From the NCBI RefSeq assembly GCF_019599545.1, contig NZ_JAIEZV010000001.1, forward strand, positions 992,001-1,056,000: DNA of 64,000 nucleotides, read 5' to 3'. Of the stretch, positions 45,855 through 55,194 are shown piece by piece. The DNA is from Halobacillus sp. Nhm2S1. GTDB lineage: Bacteria; Bacillota; Bacilli; Bacillales; Halobacillaceae. Position 1 is the stretch's first letter; each line of letters opens with the position of its first letter. The position numbers and the translations under genes are program-made. The notes beneath the pieces were generated by a model, which searched no databases, was not told where the DNA came from, and saw only the letters and a program-made list of their open reading frames with translations.

Positions 45855-46859
45855 ATGATGACGTTGTCACAGTCGAGATCCTTGCGGAAACGCAGTAAAA
45901 GAAGGCGAAAACGCAAGTTATTTATTGGTATGTATGCTCTTATTTTTTTACTGATCATCAGTTATTCTGGGTATGAATACTTAGCAGGTAAACATCAAGC
46001 GATGAGTCAACAGGCCTCTGCTGCCGAGAGTATAGACCAGGTAGAAACGGTCGAAAGTGTGTATAAAGAAGACTTCAACGGAAAAGACAACGGGGACGGG
46101 AAGATAACTGTCCTGTTATTGGGAGTGGATCAGCGAGGGGCAGAGATTGCAAGAACGGACACGATCATGATTGCTGAATATGAGCCCGCTTCTAAAGAAG
46201 CAAAGATTGCTTCTTTAATGAGGGACCTTTATGTTGATATCCCGGGGCACGGATACAATAAACTGAATGCTGCATTCGCTTTAGGGGGCCCGGAACTCCT
46301 ACGTGAGACCATTGAGGTCAATTTAGGTATTGAAGCCGAATACTATTCGATCGTGGACTTTCAAGGGTTTACACAAATTGTGGACACTTTATCACCGGAC
46401 GGAATGAAAGTGGATGTAGAAAAGAACATGCAGTACCGCTCTGGGGATGGAACGACGGACATCCAATTACAAGAAGGATCACAAACCCTTAATGGAGAAG
46501 AACTTCTTGGTTATGTGAGATATCGAAGTGATGCTCGAGGGGATTTTGCGAGAGTAGAGAGACAACAGAAGGTCATTCAATTGATGAAAAAGGAACTTCT
46601 TTCTTTCCAGGGAGTCCTGAAAGCACCACGGTTGATTGGAAACATACAGCCTTACATTGATACAAATCTCGAAGGAAGTAAAATGGTTCAGATTGGGAAG
46701 GACCTTTTGCTGAACCCTGTGGAATCCATGGACATGATCAGCATCCCTACCACAGATAATGTATGGGATGAACGGAAGACTTATCCGATCGGCCTTGTGC
46801 TTAACCATGATGAGGAAGCGACAAAACAAACACTTCAGCATTTTTTTGAAAAGGAATAA
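45855..46859 (+). CDS. LytR-CpsA-Psr (LCP) family protein
   Basis: A 334-residue membrane-anchored LCP phosphotransferase, which attaches teichoic acids or other polymers to peptidoglycan. A very basic N-terminus (RKRSKRRRKRK) and one membrane helix (about 22-42) precede the LCP domain: ITVLLLGVDQRG, ARTDTIMIAEYEP, SLMRDLYVDIPGHGYNKLNAAFALGG and YVRYRSDARGDFARVERQQ, with the catalytic Arg and Asp residues. The start is uncertain: ATG at 45855 or 45858, or TTG at 45864, which is better spaced from AAAGG. Confidence 0.92.
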   Translation: MMTLSQSRSLRKRSKRRRKRKLFIGMYALIFLLIISYSGYEYLAGKHQAMSQQASAAESIDQVETVESVYKEDFNGKDNGDGKITVLLLGVDQRGAEIARTDTIMIAEYEPASKEAKIASLMRDLYVDIPGHGYNKLNAAFALGGPELLRETIEVNLGIEAEYYSIVDFQGFTQIVDTLSPDGMKVDVEKNMQYRSGDGTTDIQLQEGSQTLNGEELLGYVRYRSDARGDFARVERQQKVIQLMKKELLSFQGVLKAPRLIGNIQPYIDTNLEGSKMVQIGKDLLLNPVESMDMISIPTTDNVWDERKTYPIGLVLNHDEEATKQTLQHFFEKE

Positions 46860-46861
46860 AA

Positions 46862-46899
46862 GAAAACCCGATGTCTGAATAGCAGACATCGGTTTTTTT
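46862..46899. terminator. Convergent terminator (LCP gene/fabF)
   Basis: AACCCGATGTCTG, loop, CAGACATCGGTTTTTTTT. Confidence 0.88.
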
Positions 46900-48143
46900 T
46901 ATTCTTCGTATTTTTGGAAGATCAGACTAGCATTATGACCGCCAAAGCCGAGCGAGTTACTCATTACGGTGTTGACGTCTTGTTTACGCGCCTCGTTCGG
47001 AACATAATCAAGGTCACACTCCGGATCTGGAGTTTCGTAATTGATCGTCGGTGGCAATATTCCATCGTTGATTGCTTTTAAGGAAATAACCGCTTCAACC
47101 GCACCGGCAGCACCCAAAAGGTGACCAGTCATAGATTTCGTTGAAGAAATAGCAAATTTATTCGCATGTTCTTGGAATACTGTCTTGGCCGCATGTGTTT
47201 CAAATTTATCATTCAGTTCTGTGGACGTTCCGTGAGCGTTCAAGTAATCAATATCTTCCGGCTTCAAACCAGCATCATCGATGGCTTGTCTCATGGCACG
47301 CGCCGCACCGTCTCCTTCAGGTGCTGGAGAAGTGATGTGATAAGCATCTCCTGTTGAACCATAGCCTTTCAGCTCACCATAGATTTTCGCTCCACGTTTT
47401 TTCGCAGACTCCAACGTTTCCATAATAAGAATGCCTGCACCTTCACCCATGACGAAACCATCACGGTTTTTATCAAAAGGACGACTGGCTGTTTGCGGAT
47501 CTTCATTTAGAGATAACGCACGTGCTGCAGCGAATCCAGCGAATGACATTTTATTCATCGGAGCTTCCGTACCACCGGCAATCATTATATCGGCATCGCC
47601 GCGTTGAATCACTTTAAAGGCATCTCCAATTGAATTTGCACCTGAGGAACAGGCGGTTACTGTACAGGAATTAATCCCTTTAGCTCCAAGTGCAATGGAT
47701 ACTTGACCAGCAGCCATGTCCGGAATCATCATAGGAATGAAAAACGGACTGACACGGCGGTAACCTTTCTTCTGGAACGTTTCAAATTGGGATTCATACG
47801 TACCCATACCACCAATTCCAGAACCAATCCATACGCCTGTTCGATGAGCCACATCGTCTGTGATCTCGAGCTTTGCGTCTTCCACGGCCATATGAGCAGC
47901 AACCATCGCATATTGAACAAACGGGTCCATGCGACGTGCATCCTTACGATCAACATAATCAGAAGGATCGAAGTCTTTCAGTTCTGCTGCCACATGGACA
48001 GGATAATCTTCCTTATTAACTTTCGTGATTTCACCGACTCCGGAGACACCATTTTTTATATTGTTCCACATTTCTTCTACTGAATTACCGACAGGAGTTA
48101 CAGCTCCCATTCCGGTAATGACTACACGATGTTTATCCATCAT
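46899..48143 (-). CDS. fabF: 3-oxoacyl-ACP synthase II
   Basis: A 414-residue condensing enzyme for fatty acid elongation. The catalytic triad is Cys in [11 protein letters not shown] (about 165), His in [12 protein letters not shown] and His in [10 protein letters not shown]. The C-terminal [13 protein letters not shown] is typical. The ATG follows GGAGG by six bases. It is 15 bases downstream of fabH in one operon. Confidence 0.96.
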   Translation of the reverse strand: MMDKHRVVITGMGAVTPVGNSVEEMWNNIKNGVSGVGEITKVNKEDYPVHVAAELKDFDPSDYVDRKDARRMDPFVQYAMVAAHMAVEDAKLEITDDVAHRTGVWIGSGIGGMGTYESQFETFQKKGYRRVSPFFIPMMIPDMAAGQVSIALGAKGINSCTVTACSSGANSIGDAFKVIQRGDADIMIAGGTEAPMNKMSFAGFAAARALSLNEDPQTASRPFDKNRDGFVMGEGAGILIMETLESAKKRGAKIYGELKGYGSTGDAYHITSPAPEGDGAARAMRQAIDDAGLKPEDIDYLNAHGTSTELNDKFETHAAKTVFQEHANKFAISSTKSMTGHLLGAAGAVEAVISLKAINDGILPPTINYETPDPECDLDYVPNEARKQDVNTVMSNSLGFGGHNASLIFQKYEE

Positions 48144-48158
48144 TCCATACCTCCTTGG

Positions 48159-49097
48159 TTACTTCCCCCATCGAAGGGCAACGGCTCCCCATGTGAGTCC
48201 GCCACCGAATCCGACAAGAACGACTAGATCATTATCTTTTATCTTACCTGCCTTCACGTCCTCTGACAAAGCGATTGGAATAGACGCTGAAGAAGTATTT
48301 CCATAACGCTTCACCTGCGTAGACATTTTTTCTTCAGGGATTCCTAAGCGTTGTCTGGCTGCTTCCATTATCCTTATATTCGCCTGGTGTGGCACTAAAT
48401 AATCAACATCCTGTTCACTCAAGCCAATTTTCTTAACCACATTGACTGAGGATTCAGGCATTTGTCTCACAGCGAACTTGAATACTTCACGACCATTCAT
48501 GGATAGGGTATCTTCAGGTGTTTGATACAAATGAGGTCCACCTGCTCCATCCGCGCCAAGTTCAAAGGAAAGAATTCCTTTATCCTCACTTACTGGGCCA
48601 ATGACAGCAGCTCCTGCTCCATCACCAAAAAGGACGCACGTATTACGGTCGGTCCAATCTGTAATCTTTGAAAGTTTCTCAACCCCCACGACAAGAACAT
48701 TCTTATATGCATTCGTTTCAATAAACTGTTTAGCTGTGATGACACCATACATGAATCCAGCACAGGCAGCACTCAAATCCATAGCCGCAACTTTATTGGC
48801 ACCAAGCCTATGTTGAAGCATGGTGGCAACAGATGGGAATGGTGTATCCGGGGTAACAGTAGCAACGAGGATCATATCAAGATCTTCTGCTTTCATATCC
48901 GCATCTTTCAAAGCTTCTTCTGCTGCGCGAAAAGCTAGATCAGAAGTATCCATATCGTCTGCAGCGATGCGGCGTTCTTCAATCCCTGTCCGCGTACGAA
49001 TCCACTCATCACTCGTATCCACCATTTTCTCCAAGTCTTTGTTCGTCAGCACTTTTTCCGGCGCATAGTGTCCAATGCCCAAGAATCCTGCATTCAT
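48159..49097 (-). CDS. fabH: 3-oxoacyl-ACP synthase III
   Basis: A 312-residue enzyme that starts fatty acid synthesis from acyl-CoA and malonyl-ACP. The Cys-His-Asn triad appears in [21 protein letters not shown] and [13 protein letters not shown]. The ATG at 49097 follows AAGGGGATG. A FapR-like site lies 39-55 bases upstream. Confidence 0.96.
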   Translation of the reverse strand: MNAGFLGIGHYAPEKVLTNKDLEKMVDTSDEWIRTRTGIEERRIAADDMDTSDLAFRAAEEALKDADMKAEDLDMILVATVTPDTPFPSVATMLQHRLGANKVAAMDLSAACAGFMYGVITAKQFIETNAYKNVLVVGVEKLSKITDWTDRNTCVLFGDGAGAAVIGPVSEDKGILSFELGADGAGGPHLYQTPEDTLSMNGREVFKFAVRQMPESSVNVVKKIGLSEQDVDYLVPHQANIRIMEAARQRLGIPEEKMSTQVKRYGNTSSASIPIALSEDVKAGKIKDNDLVVLVGFGGGLTWGAVALRWGK

Positions 49098-49135
49098 ATA
49101 TTCATCCCCTTAAAGGTAATATCTAATATCAATTC

Positions 49136-49152
49136 TTATGACTTGGTACTAA
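49136..49152. promoter_or_regulatory. Candidate FapR operator at fabHF
   Basis: The minus strand reads TTAGTACCAAGTCATAA, about 13 of 17 against TTAGTACCTGRTACTAA. It is 39 bases above the fabH ATG, the position expected for a repressor site. Confidence 0.6.
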
Positions 49153-49290
49153 TTTTAATTCATCTTGGACTAATCTGCAAGTTTTCCACCACATGATCCT
49201 TGAACTACTATTTCTTTTTTTATTCTGTTATACCTGCCTACAAAATACATCAAGGTCTTACATAAATTGTAGCAGAGGAGGTGTGCTTGT

Positions 49291-49467
49291 ATGGGCAAAA
49301 GAAAGTCATCCCCATTTGATGATTTCTGGGGGTTCCGTCAGCAAGAAGATCATGAAGGGGAGAAAGGTTCGCAACCAAAACTCAATGATCTGTTCCAAGA
49401 AGCTTCAAAAACATGGAAGTCCGTGTCACCGATGATCAAACCAATGATGGATAAATTTAAGAAGTAA
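49291..49467 (+). CDS. Small hydrophilic protein, 58 aa (YjzB position)
   Basis: It starts MGKRKSSPFDDFWGFRQQED and ends SVSPMIKPMMDKFKK, with AGGAGGTG before the ATG. It lies between fabH and med, where B. subtilis has yjzB and comZ. I cannot say that it is a homologue of either. It is polar with one helical C-terminal half. Confidence 0.68.
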   Translation: MGKRKSSPFDDFWGFRQQEDHEGEKGSQPKLNDLFQEASKTWKSVSPMIKPMMDKFKK

Positions 49468-49500
49468 AAATAAGTTCCTTGAATTTGACATGAATTCATA

Positions 49501-49543
49501 AAAAAACCTCTGAAGCTTTTTGTCTGCTTCAGAGGTCTTTTTC
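49501..49543. terminator. Convergent terminator before med
   Basis: ACCTCTGAAGC, loop, GCTTCAGAGGT with A run before and CTTTTTC after. The med stop codon lies in the right arm. Confidence 0.85.
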
Positions 49544-50491
49544 AGGGAGATCTCCTGTTTCTTTATAAGTTTCTACAACTTCTTCCATTTTGCTTTGGAA
49601 GTTTTCCGGGATCCTTGGGCTGTAACCCCCCATTTTTATAGCACCTTCTTGAAAATCAAATGTAAGCATTTCTCCAGGTAGGTCTTCGTTCATATAACGC
49701 TCCATCGCTAATTTATATACTTCATCTACCTTTTGGACAGTACTTGTGAGCACCGTATTTTCAGCTACAGAAGATTGGTCCTGTACATAACCGATGGCAA
49801 AATTCCCGTCATTTTGGGCCCTTTCAATGACCGCAACATTAAAAACATCTCCCGCTGGATAAAACACATCCACACCCTCTTCTTTCATCGAGTCATAATA
49901 CATGAGGGCCATCTCCGTATTCTCCCAGCTGTTGGTAAGTGATATGTCAACTTGAGCCTCAGGATTTTGATAGATGACACCTTCATAAAATCCTTCTACT
50001 TCTGGCTGCCATTCAAATACCCCAATGATTCCAACACGATTGGTTTTAGTCATCTCCCCAGCTACCATTCCAGCGAAAAATCCCATCGCTTGCGCATCGA
50101 AATTGAGGCTTGTTACATTTTCGGCTGAGAATTGGCCATTAAAATAGACGAAATCCATATCAGGATAAACCTCATGTAATTCCCTGAAGTGATTTCCATA
50201 TAAGCTGCTATGTCCGAAGATGACGTCAATTCCTTTAGCTGCAAACTCATCGACGGCCTCGGCTGTATGTTGATATGTGCGTATTCCTTCTTTAAAGTAA
50301 ATATCTACTCCATATTCCTCCTGGATGGCTTGCAATCCTTTGTACCCTTGCTGCCCCCATGCTTTGTCATGGATCGTCGTTTCAACTAGCATGCCGACCT
50401 TTATATCTTTTTTATAATCTGGCAAACCTTGACATGCGACAAGGGAAAATAATAGAGAGAGGATCATGATGGACTGTAATTTCACATTCAA
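49529..50491 (-). CDS. med: Med-like BMP-family lipoprotein, competence-related
   Basis: A 320-residue basic-membrane-protein/PnrA-like binding protein with lipobox SLVAC (Cys20). Domain motifs include DKAWGQQGYKGLQAIQEEYG, FAAKGIDVIFGHSSLYG, GFFAGMVAGEMTKTNRVGIIG and DVFYPAGDVFNVAVIE. Med stimulates comK expression in B. subtilis; the neighbourhood (fabHF, yjaV) is the same. No permease genes lie beside it, so transport is unlikely to be the main role. Confidence 0.85.
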   Translation of the reverse strand: MNVKLQSIMILSLLFSLVACQGLPDYKKDIKVGMLVETTIHDKAWGQQGYKGLQAIQEEYGVDIYFKEGIRTYQHTAEAVDEFAAKGIDVIFGHSSLYGNHFRELHEVYPDMDFVYFNGQFSAENVTSLNFDAQAMGFFAGMVAGEMTKTNRVGIIGVFEWQPEVEGFYEGVIYQNPEAQVDISLTNSWENTEMALMYYDSMKEEGVDVFYPAGDVFNVAVIERAQNDGNFAIGYVQDQSSVAENTVLTSTVQKVDEVYKLAMERYMNEDLPGEMLTFDFQEGAIKMGGYSPRIPENFQSKMEEVVETYKETGDLPEKDL

Positions 50492-50571
50492 GCACTCCTA
50501 AGTACCTACTTATATCCTCTCCCTATTCTACATTTTTTTCATATCAAAAGTAAATGACAACATTGAGACCC

Positions 50572-51093
50572 CTAGATATTGCGAAGCATCTGCTCACAGC
50601 GCCACAGAGCATCCACTCTTTCTGTGATGATATCCTTGTCTTCAAGTCGCTCTCCTACACGCAACGGTTCCTGATCAAGAAAGCTTCTCAGGAAGATATC
50701 CATGAAATCCCCGATATAGATTGCCTGGTGATCCATGATCCATTGCACCAGTTCATCTTTTTCCTGAGCGCCTGTTTTCCTGATATCCATCCATTCACCA
50801 TAAAGAAGGGGCGTCTCGATCCAATTTCTTTCTGTATCTCCTTGCCTGACCAACAACCCCCCATCCACTAAGTCCACTTCCCACTCGTCACTTGATTGTT
50901 GGACGTGATTTTCTTTATCACTTCGTTGAAAAAAATGCTGGAAATTGCTGTTTCTGCCTACGTACATATATAGGAGATCGCTCTTCGAATCCTCGATGGG
51001 GTCAATACCGATGACTTCGATACCTTCCTGAAGAAGACTCGATGTCAGATGATATCCAATCCAATGAAAGCAAGGGTTAATGGTCACCATCAT
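50572..51093 (-). CDS. YjaV-like protein
   Basis: A 173-residue protein beginning WIGYHLTSSLLQEGIEVIGID, which looks like the first beta-alpha-beta of a Rossmann fold of the nucleotide-sugar epimerase type, but without a glycine-rich loop or a Tyr-x3-Lys motif. I infer a relation to B. subtilis YjaV from this start and from its place before med. Function unknown. AGGAGGATAG precedes the ATG. Confidence 0.65.
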   Translation of the reverse strand: MMVTINPCFHWIGYHLTSSLLQEGIEVIGIDPIEDSKSDLLYMYVGRNSNFQHFFQRSDKENHVQQSSDEWEVDLVDGGLLVRQGDTERNWIETPLLYGEWMDIRKTGAQEKDELVQWIMDHQAIYIGDFMDIFLRSFLDQEPLRVGERLEDKDIITERVDALWRCEQMLRNI

Positions 51094-51227
51094 AGGCTAT
51101 CCTCCTCTTCCTTGTCTTCCTACATAATATTCAATGGAAACGTTAATCATGAAGCGATTTCATATTTCCTTTTCCTGTACTCTCTGATAAGATAAGAATA
51201 GATTGTGTAAAAATGAGGTGAGTAATG

Positions 51228-51401
51228 ATGCGGATGATTTGGACAATCATTTGGGCTTTCCTATTGAGCTTCATGTCCGCTTATGTAGTCAGCAACATGG
51301 CTGGGAGCAGTTTCGCTTTCTCTCAAGTCATCATTATGACAATTCTTTTCACACTGGCTGCAGTTGTTCTTGGGGAAGGAATTATCAAAGAAGAAGCATA
51401 A
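51228..51401 (+). CDS. Small membrane protein, YjzD-like (DUF2929)
   Basis: 57 residues with two membrane helices: MRMIWTIIWAFLLSFMSAYV and a second from about 30 to 52, ending EGIIKEEA. The pattern and size match DUF2929. Two adjacent ATGs occur (51225 and 51228); the second is seven bases from GAGGTG. Function unknown. Confidence 0.72.
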   Translation: MRMIWTIIWAFLLSFMSAYVVSNMAGSSFAFSQVIIMTILFTLAAVVLGEGIIKEEA

Positions 51402-51410
51402 GCCACACTC

Positions 51411-51444
51411 AAGCGTTGCTATCCTTCGGGAGGCAACGTTTTTC
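51411..51444 (+). terminator. Terminator after the DUF2929 gene
   Basis: AGCGTTGCTATCC, TTC loop, GGGAGGCAACGTT followed by TTTC; the stem has mismatches. Confidence 0.6.
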
Positions 51445-51595
51445 ATTTGGAAAATGATGAGATTCTCCTCTAGCCACAAGGACAAGGTTCCTTTATAATC
51501 GTAGAGTGCGTGAACATCGTCACAATTGTTCTATCAACACAAACAAAAAATATAGATAGAAATAGGAATACAGACGGGCAGGAGGAACAAAGAGT

Positions 51596-52414
51596 ATGGA
51601 ACAACTATGGTTGATTATTAAATATTTATTTTTGGGGATCTTTCAAGGATTTACTGAACCCATTCCGATTTCATCCAGTGGTCATTTGGTCATTGCACAG
51701 GAACTACTAGGGGTTGAATTGGAAGGACTCACCTTTGAGGTGCTCGTGAACTTTGGGTCTCTCGTAGCGGTTTTGATCATCTACCGCGAAGATCTCCTTC
51801 GCCTCATACAAAATGGATTCGGATACTTATTTAATCGCAGCCAACGCAATCATCAGCAAAAAGATGATTTTGATTTCATTATTTATCTGATCATAGGAAC
51901 AATTCCGGCTGGGGTGCTTGGCGTTCTTCTCGGAGATGCTATTGAAGTTTTATCTACCGTTCAAACGGTTGGAATCACATTGATCATTACAGGAATTGCC
52001 CTTTGGTTAATTCGTAACCTGAGAGGACGCAAAGGCGACGGACAATTAACGTGGAAAGATGCCTTGATTGTAGGGATTGGACAAGCAGTCGCTCTGATAC
52101 CGGGAATAAGCCGCTCGGGAGCCACGATTGTTGCCGCCATGTTTTTAGGAATGAAACAAGAGACGGCGCTCCGTTTTTCTTTCTTATTATTTATCCCTGT
52201 AAGTCTGGGAACAATGCTTCTATCCATAGAAGATGTGATCAAACATGCAAGTGATGAGAATGCCTGGTTTGCCTATATCATGGCCTTTGCGGGATCTGTA
52301 GTCGCTTCGTATTTCTCATTAAAATGGTTCATGGGCATCATGGCCCGTGGGAATTTGAAATACTTCGCGTTTTACTGTTTTATCGTCGGGGGACTTGTCG
52401 TGCTATTCTTATAA
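51596..52414 (+). CDS. uppP: Undecaprenyl-diphosphatase (BacA/UppP)
   Basis: A 272-residue integral membrane phosphatase that recycles the lipid carrier for peptidoglycan and teichoic acid synthesis and gives bacitracin resistance. The active-site motifs are [12 protein letters not shown] (Glu21, Ser-rich loop, His30) and [10 protein letters not shown], each near the end of an inverted repeat half; about eight helices are predicted. Note [10 protein letters not shown], where many relatives have EFLPISSTGH. AGGAGG precedes the ATG. Confidence 0.95.
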   Translation: MEQLWLIIKYLFLGIFQGFTEPIPISSSGHLVIAQELLGVELEGLTFEVLVNFGSLVAVLIIYREDLLRLIQNGFGYLFNRSQRNHQQKDDFDFIIYLIIGTIPAGVLGVLLGDAIEVLSTVQTVGITLIITGIALWLIRNLRGRKGDGQLTWKDALIVGIGQAVALIPGISRSGATIVAAMFLGMKQETALRFSFLLFIPVSLGTMLLSIEDVIKHASDENAWFAYIMAFAGSVVASYFSLKWFMGIMARGNLKYFAFYCFIVGGLVVLFL

Positions 52415-52419
52415 ATCCG

Positions 52420-52458
52420 AAAAGCCAGTACAACTATTAAAGTTGTACTGGCTTTTTA
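52420..52458. terminator. Convergent terminator (uppP/moaD)
   Basis: AAAAGCCAGTACAACT, loop, AGTTGTACTGGCTTTTT. Confidence 0.9.
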
Positions 52459-52477
52459 ATTAAATGGGTCCAGAGGG

Positions 52478-52711
52478 TTACCCCCCACTAACTGGAGGAA
52501 TAAAAGCAATCGTATCACCTTCAGTGATGGTTGTATCCTCAGGAGCAAATTCTTCATTGACTGCCATCATGCAATTGTTCACTTGGTCGAGGGAATATTC
52601 GGAGCGCACTTTTTCTTTCACTTCTCCTAAAGTCATTCCGGCTGCTGCCAGTCTTACCTCATCCGTTCCAATCGCTTCCTTTAATCCCGCAAAAAATAAG
52701 AGTGTATTCAT
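52478..52711 (-). CDS. moaD: Molybdopterin synthase sulfur carrier subunit MoaD
   Basis: A 77-residue ubiquitin-like sulfur carrier ending PPVSGG; the terminal Gly-Gly becomes a thiocarboxylate. It starts MNTLLFFAGLKEAIGTDEV behind AAGGAGG. It overlaps moaE by 4 bases and works as its partner in inserting the dithiolene sulfurs of molybdopterin. Confidence 0.93.
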   Translation of the reverse strand: MNTLLFFAGLKEAIGTDEVRLAAAGMTLGEVKEKVRSEYSLDQVNNCMMAVNEEFAPEDTTITEGDTIAFIPPVSGG

Positions 52712-53166
52712 TTGATTTCCTCCTTCAACGGAACTCCCGGCTTGACCTCTTTCTGGTCTCCAATCCATTCTTCACCGTCTTCCCAATGCTCTTTTTTCCA
52801 AATGGGAACAATTTCTTTAATTCTTTCTATAGCATAACGGCTGGCTTCATAAGAGTCGTTCCGGTGCGGAGTGGAAACAGCGATGATTACAGCAACATCC
52901 GTAATCTCAAGGCGTCCGACCCGGTGGGCAATGACAACGTCTGCGCTCGGCCATTGCCGCTCCATTTCCTTGGTGATTTGTTCCAGTTTCTTTTCCGCCA
53001 TCTCTTTGTATGTTTCATATTGTAAATAAAGGGTCCGTTTGCCTTTTGTGAATTCTCTTACTGTGCCAATAAACGTATTGACGGCACCCGCCTCTCTTCG
53101 GATTACCCTCTTTGTTACATCTTCAATCTCGAGTGGCTCTGATGTAATCCAACAGCGCTTTTCCAT
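52708..53166 (-). CDS. moaE: Molybdopterin synthase catalytic subunit MoaE
   Basis: 152 residues, with GAVNTFIGTVREFTKGK, LQYETYKEMAEKKL, IAHRVGRLEITDVAVIIAVSTPHR and PIWKKEHWEDGEEWIG, the family hallmark including the catalytic Lys. The ATG at 53166 follows AAGGAGGG and shares one base with the mobB stop (TGATG). Confidence 0.94.
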   Translation of the reverse strand: MEKRCWITSEPLEIEDVTKRVIRREAGAVNTFIGTVREFTKGKRTLYLQYETYKEMAEKKLEQITKEMERQWPSADVVIAHRVGRLEITDVAVIIAVSTPHRNDSYEASRYAIERIKEIVPIWKKEHWEDGEEWIGDQKEVKPGVPLKEEIK

Positions 53167-53684
53167 CAGGCTCCCTCCTTCGCTATACGATAGACTTCTG
53201 GTAAGCGCTTTCTCCACTCTCTGAGCGATATGGCTGGTAAGGATATTTGATCCAACATTCGCTCATCCCAACAAATGACTAGTTGGATATTCGTTAAACT
53301 TTCAAGCAATGAGAGATCTTCTTCCCTTTTTATAATGACAGCCTTAGGAAAGTCTTCCTGCTTGTACCCTTCCACAGCAATTAAATCAGGAGAAAAGTGC
53401 TGATAAATGTTTACAAGTTGCGTGAGCGGAAAATCATCTTCGTGAGATAATTCAAGCTGAAATCTTCGAGGGCTGTCCACTCCTGTCAAAAATGCGCCCG
53501 ATTCATGAAGCCGATAACTATCCGTATCAAGATGCATAACCTTCAACGGTTCCTCATGACCATGGTGCTTGATCGCCGCTACTTTGTCTCCACGGTCTGT
53601 CCCATAGGCAATCAAATCTGAGAGCAATGATGTCTTTCCAGTATTTTTGTAACCGACAATTTGAAAAACCGGCGTTTCGGGCAT
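53166..53684 (-). CDS. mobB: Molybdopterin-guanine dinucleotide biosynthesis protein MobB
   Basis: A 172-residue P-loop GTPase-like protein. Walker A is GYKNTGKTS (11-19); AIKHHGHEE, DTDSYRLHESGA and VEGYKQEDFPKAVI are typical. It assists MobA in adding GMP to molybdopterin. The ATG at 53684 follows AAGGAGGG. It is the first gene of mobB-moaE-moaD; no other Mo-cofactor gene is in the window. Confidence 0.92.
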   Translation of the reverse strand: MPETPVFQIVGYKNTGKTSLLSDLIAYGTDRGDKVAAIKHHGHEEPLKVMHLDTDSYRLHESGAFLTGVDSPRRFQLELSHEDDFPLTQLVNIYQHFSPDLIAVEGYKQEDFPKAVIIKREEDLSLLESLTNIQLVICWDERMLDQISLPAISLREWRKRLPEVYRIAKEGA

Positions 53685-53811
53685 TCGTCTTCCCTCCTTG
53701 GTAATCACTCGCACACGTTAAATAACAATGGGGCTTGGATGATGTGCACTGGACCGCGAACGGAACAGAAAAGACAACGCTCTTCGCCGGATCTGTCTTC
53801 CTTTGTTATGT

Positions 53812-53845
53812 AAAAACCCCTACCGTCGTTCACACGGCAGGGGCA
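53812..53845 (-). terminator. Terminator of the yitW gene
   Basis: CCCCTGCCGT, loop, ACGGTAGGGG followed by TTTTT on the minus strand, with one mismatch. It separates yitW from mobB. Confidence 0.82.
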
Positions 53846-53858
53846 TAGCTTCCATAAA

Positions 53859-54173
53859 TCAATCTGGAATTCCAAGAGCTATCTTCGCATAACGGCTCAT
53901 ACGATCTTTGGTCCAAGGTGGATTCCAAACGATGTTGACCTTGATTTCATTCAATTCAGGCAAGTCAGCGAGAGATCGTTTGACATCCTGTTCGATATGA
54001 CCCGCAAGCGGGCAGCCCATAGCCGTTAGCGTCATGGTTACCGTTGTGTCGCCATTGTCATCTATATCGACGCCATAGACCAAACCTAAGTTGACGATAT
54101 CAATGCCGAGCTCAGGGTCAATGACATTCTCAAGGGCACCCATTGCATTTTCTTCAAGTGCAGTTGTACTCAC
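53859..54173 (-). CDS. yitW: MIP18-family iron-sulfur assembly factor YitW
   Basis: A 104-residue SufT/PaaD-like protein. Motifs are NVIDPELGIDIVNLGLVYG, MTLTAMGCPLAGHIE with the conserved Cys, and VNIVWNPPWTKDRMS. It helps mature Fe-S proteins. The GTG at 54173 follows AAGGGGG. It is next to yitV and yitU as in B. subtilis. Confidence 0.9.
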   Translation of the reverse strand: MSTTALEENAMGALENVIDPELGIDIVNLGLVYGVDIDDNGDTTVTMTLTAMGCPLAGHIEQDVKRSLADLPELNEIKVNIVWNPPWTKDRMSRYAKIALGIPD

Positions 54174-54247
54174 ATTAGTTCCCCCTTCACAATTCTTCAA
54201 ACTCTATTATAAACAAAATTTCAAAGAGAATAAAATATTCCCACTGG

Positions 54248-55012
54248 TTACAATACTAACTCCAACCAATTGACCATTTCGATAACAGCAAAACGGCTGA
54301 CTTTATGATCACGTCCGACCTCTCTCAGAAAACGAATATTTTCAGGGTTCTTATATTGAGCGATCGCTTCATTATAAAAATCATAGGAATGCTCAAACGG
54401 AACAACTGGATCCGCATCGCCATGCCAGAAAAACAGCGGCCGTCCATAAAGTTTATCCATTTGCTTGGAAAGGTCAATACCTTCAAGTGAGCTGTACAGT
54501 TCATCAAGGTCTGCTTCTTTCAAAGGAAGTGAAACCCCGGAGTTTTCGACGTCCTGTATGAGCTTTCTGGCAAAATCAACAGGCTTTGGCGACCCCATCA
54601 TCACAGCAGAAGCTTGAATCCAGGGATACATCGTCAATGCAGCACTTGTCGTTATACCGCCCATGGAGGTTCCGCCGACACCAATCCGTCGATCTTTAAT
54701 TAGATCCTGCCGATCAAGTTCATCTTTTATATCTTGAAGCTCTTTTAAATTTTGATACACGATATCCCAAAACTTGAAGTTGAGTTCCTGTTTCGGCAGT
54801 TCTTCATCACGTTCTCCATGATGAGCGCTATCAGGAAGGATGACCCGATACCCCTTTTGAGCAAGGAGATAAGCTTGGGGTAAGTTATGTTCTTTTGCGG
54901 ATGTGAACCCATGGAAGTAGATGAACACGGGTAATGGCTGATCTTGTTTCGTCGAATCGACTACAGTTAAAGCGGGTACATTTTTATAAGTATTACGGTA
55001 AATCCCAATCAT
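54248..55012 (-). CDS. yitV: Alpha/beta-hydrolase esterase YitV
   Basis: A 254-residue hydrolase. The oxyanion region is YFHGFTSAKEHNL, the nucleophile Ser116 is in GVGGTSMGGITTS, the acid in HGDADPVVPFEHS and the His in GRDHKVSRFAV. The substrate is unknown. It is divergent from yitU, whose promoter region lies in the 180-base gap. Confidence 0.9.
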   Translation of the reverse strand: MIGIYRNTYKNVPALTVVDSTKQDQPLPVFIYFHGFTSAKEHNLPQAYLLAQKGYRVILPDSAHHGERDEELPKQELNFKFWDIVYQNLKELQDIKDELDRQDLIKDRRIGVGGTSMGGITTSAALTMYPWIQASAVMMGSPKPVDFARKLIQDVENSGVSLPLKEADLDELYSSLEGIDLSKQMDKLYGRPLFFWHGDADPVVPFEHSYDFYNEAIAQYKNPENIRFLREVGRDHKVSRFAVIEMVNWLELVL

Positions 55013-55194
55013 TGTTCCTATTTCCTTTCTGCAAAAACTTTACGTTTGGTTTAAGTTGTGTTTATAAATGGTTTATATAATATGTATCGTAACACTGCCA
55101 TCTTTAATTGGAAAGTGTTAGGTAGTCACAAGGGAAATTCTTTACAATCCACCGCTCTCCCCGATAAACTATACATACAAATGAGGTGAAGATT

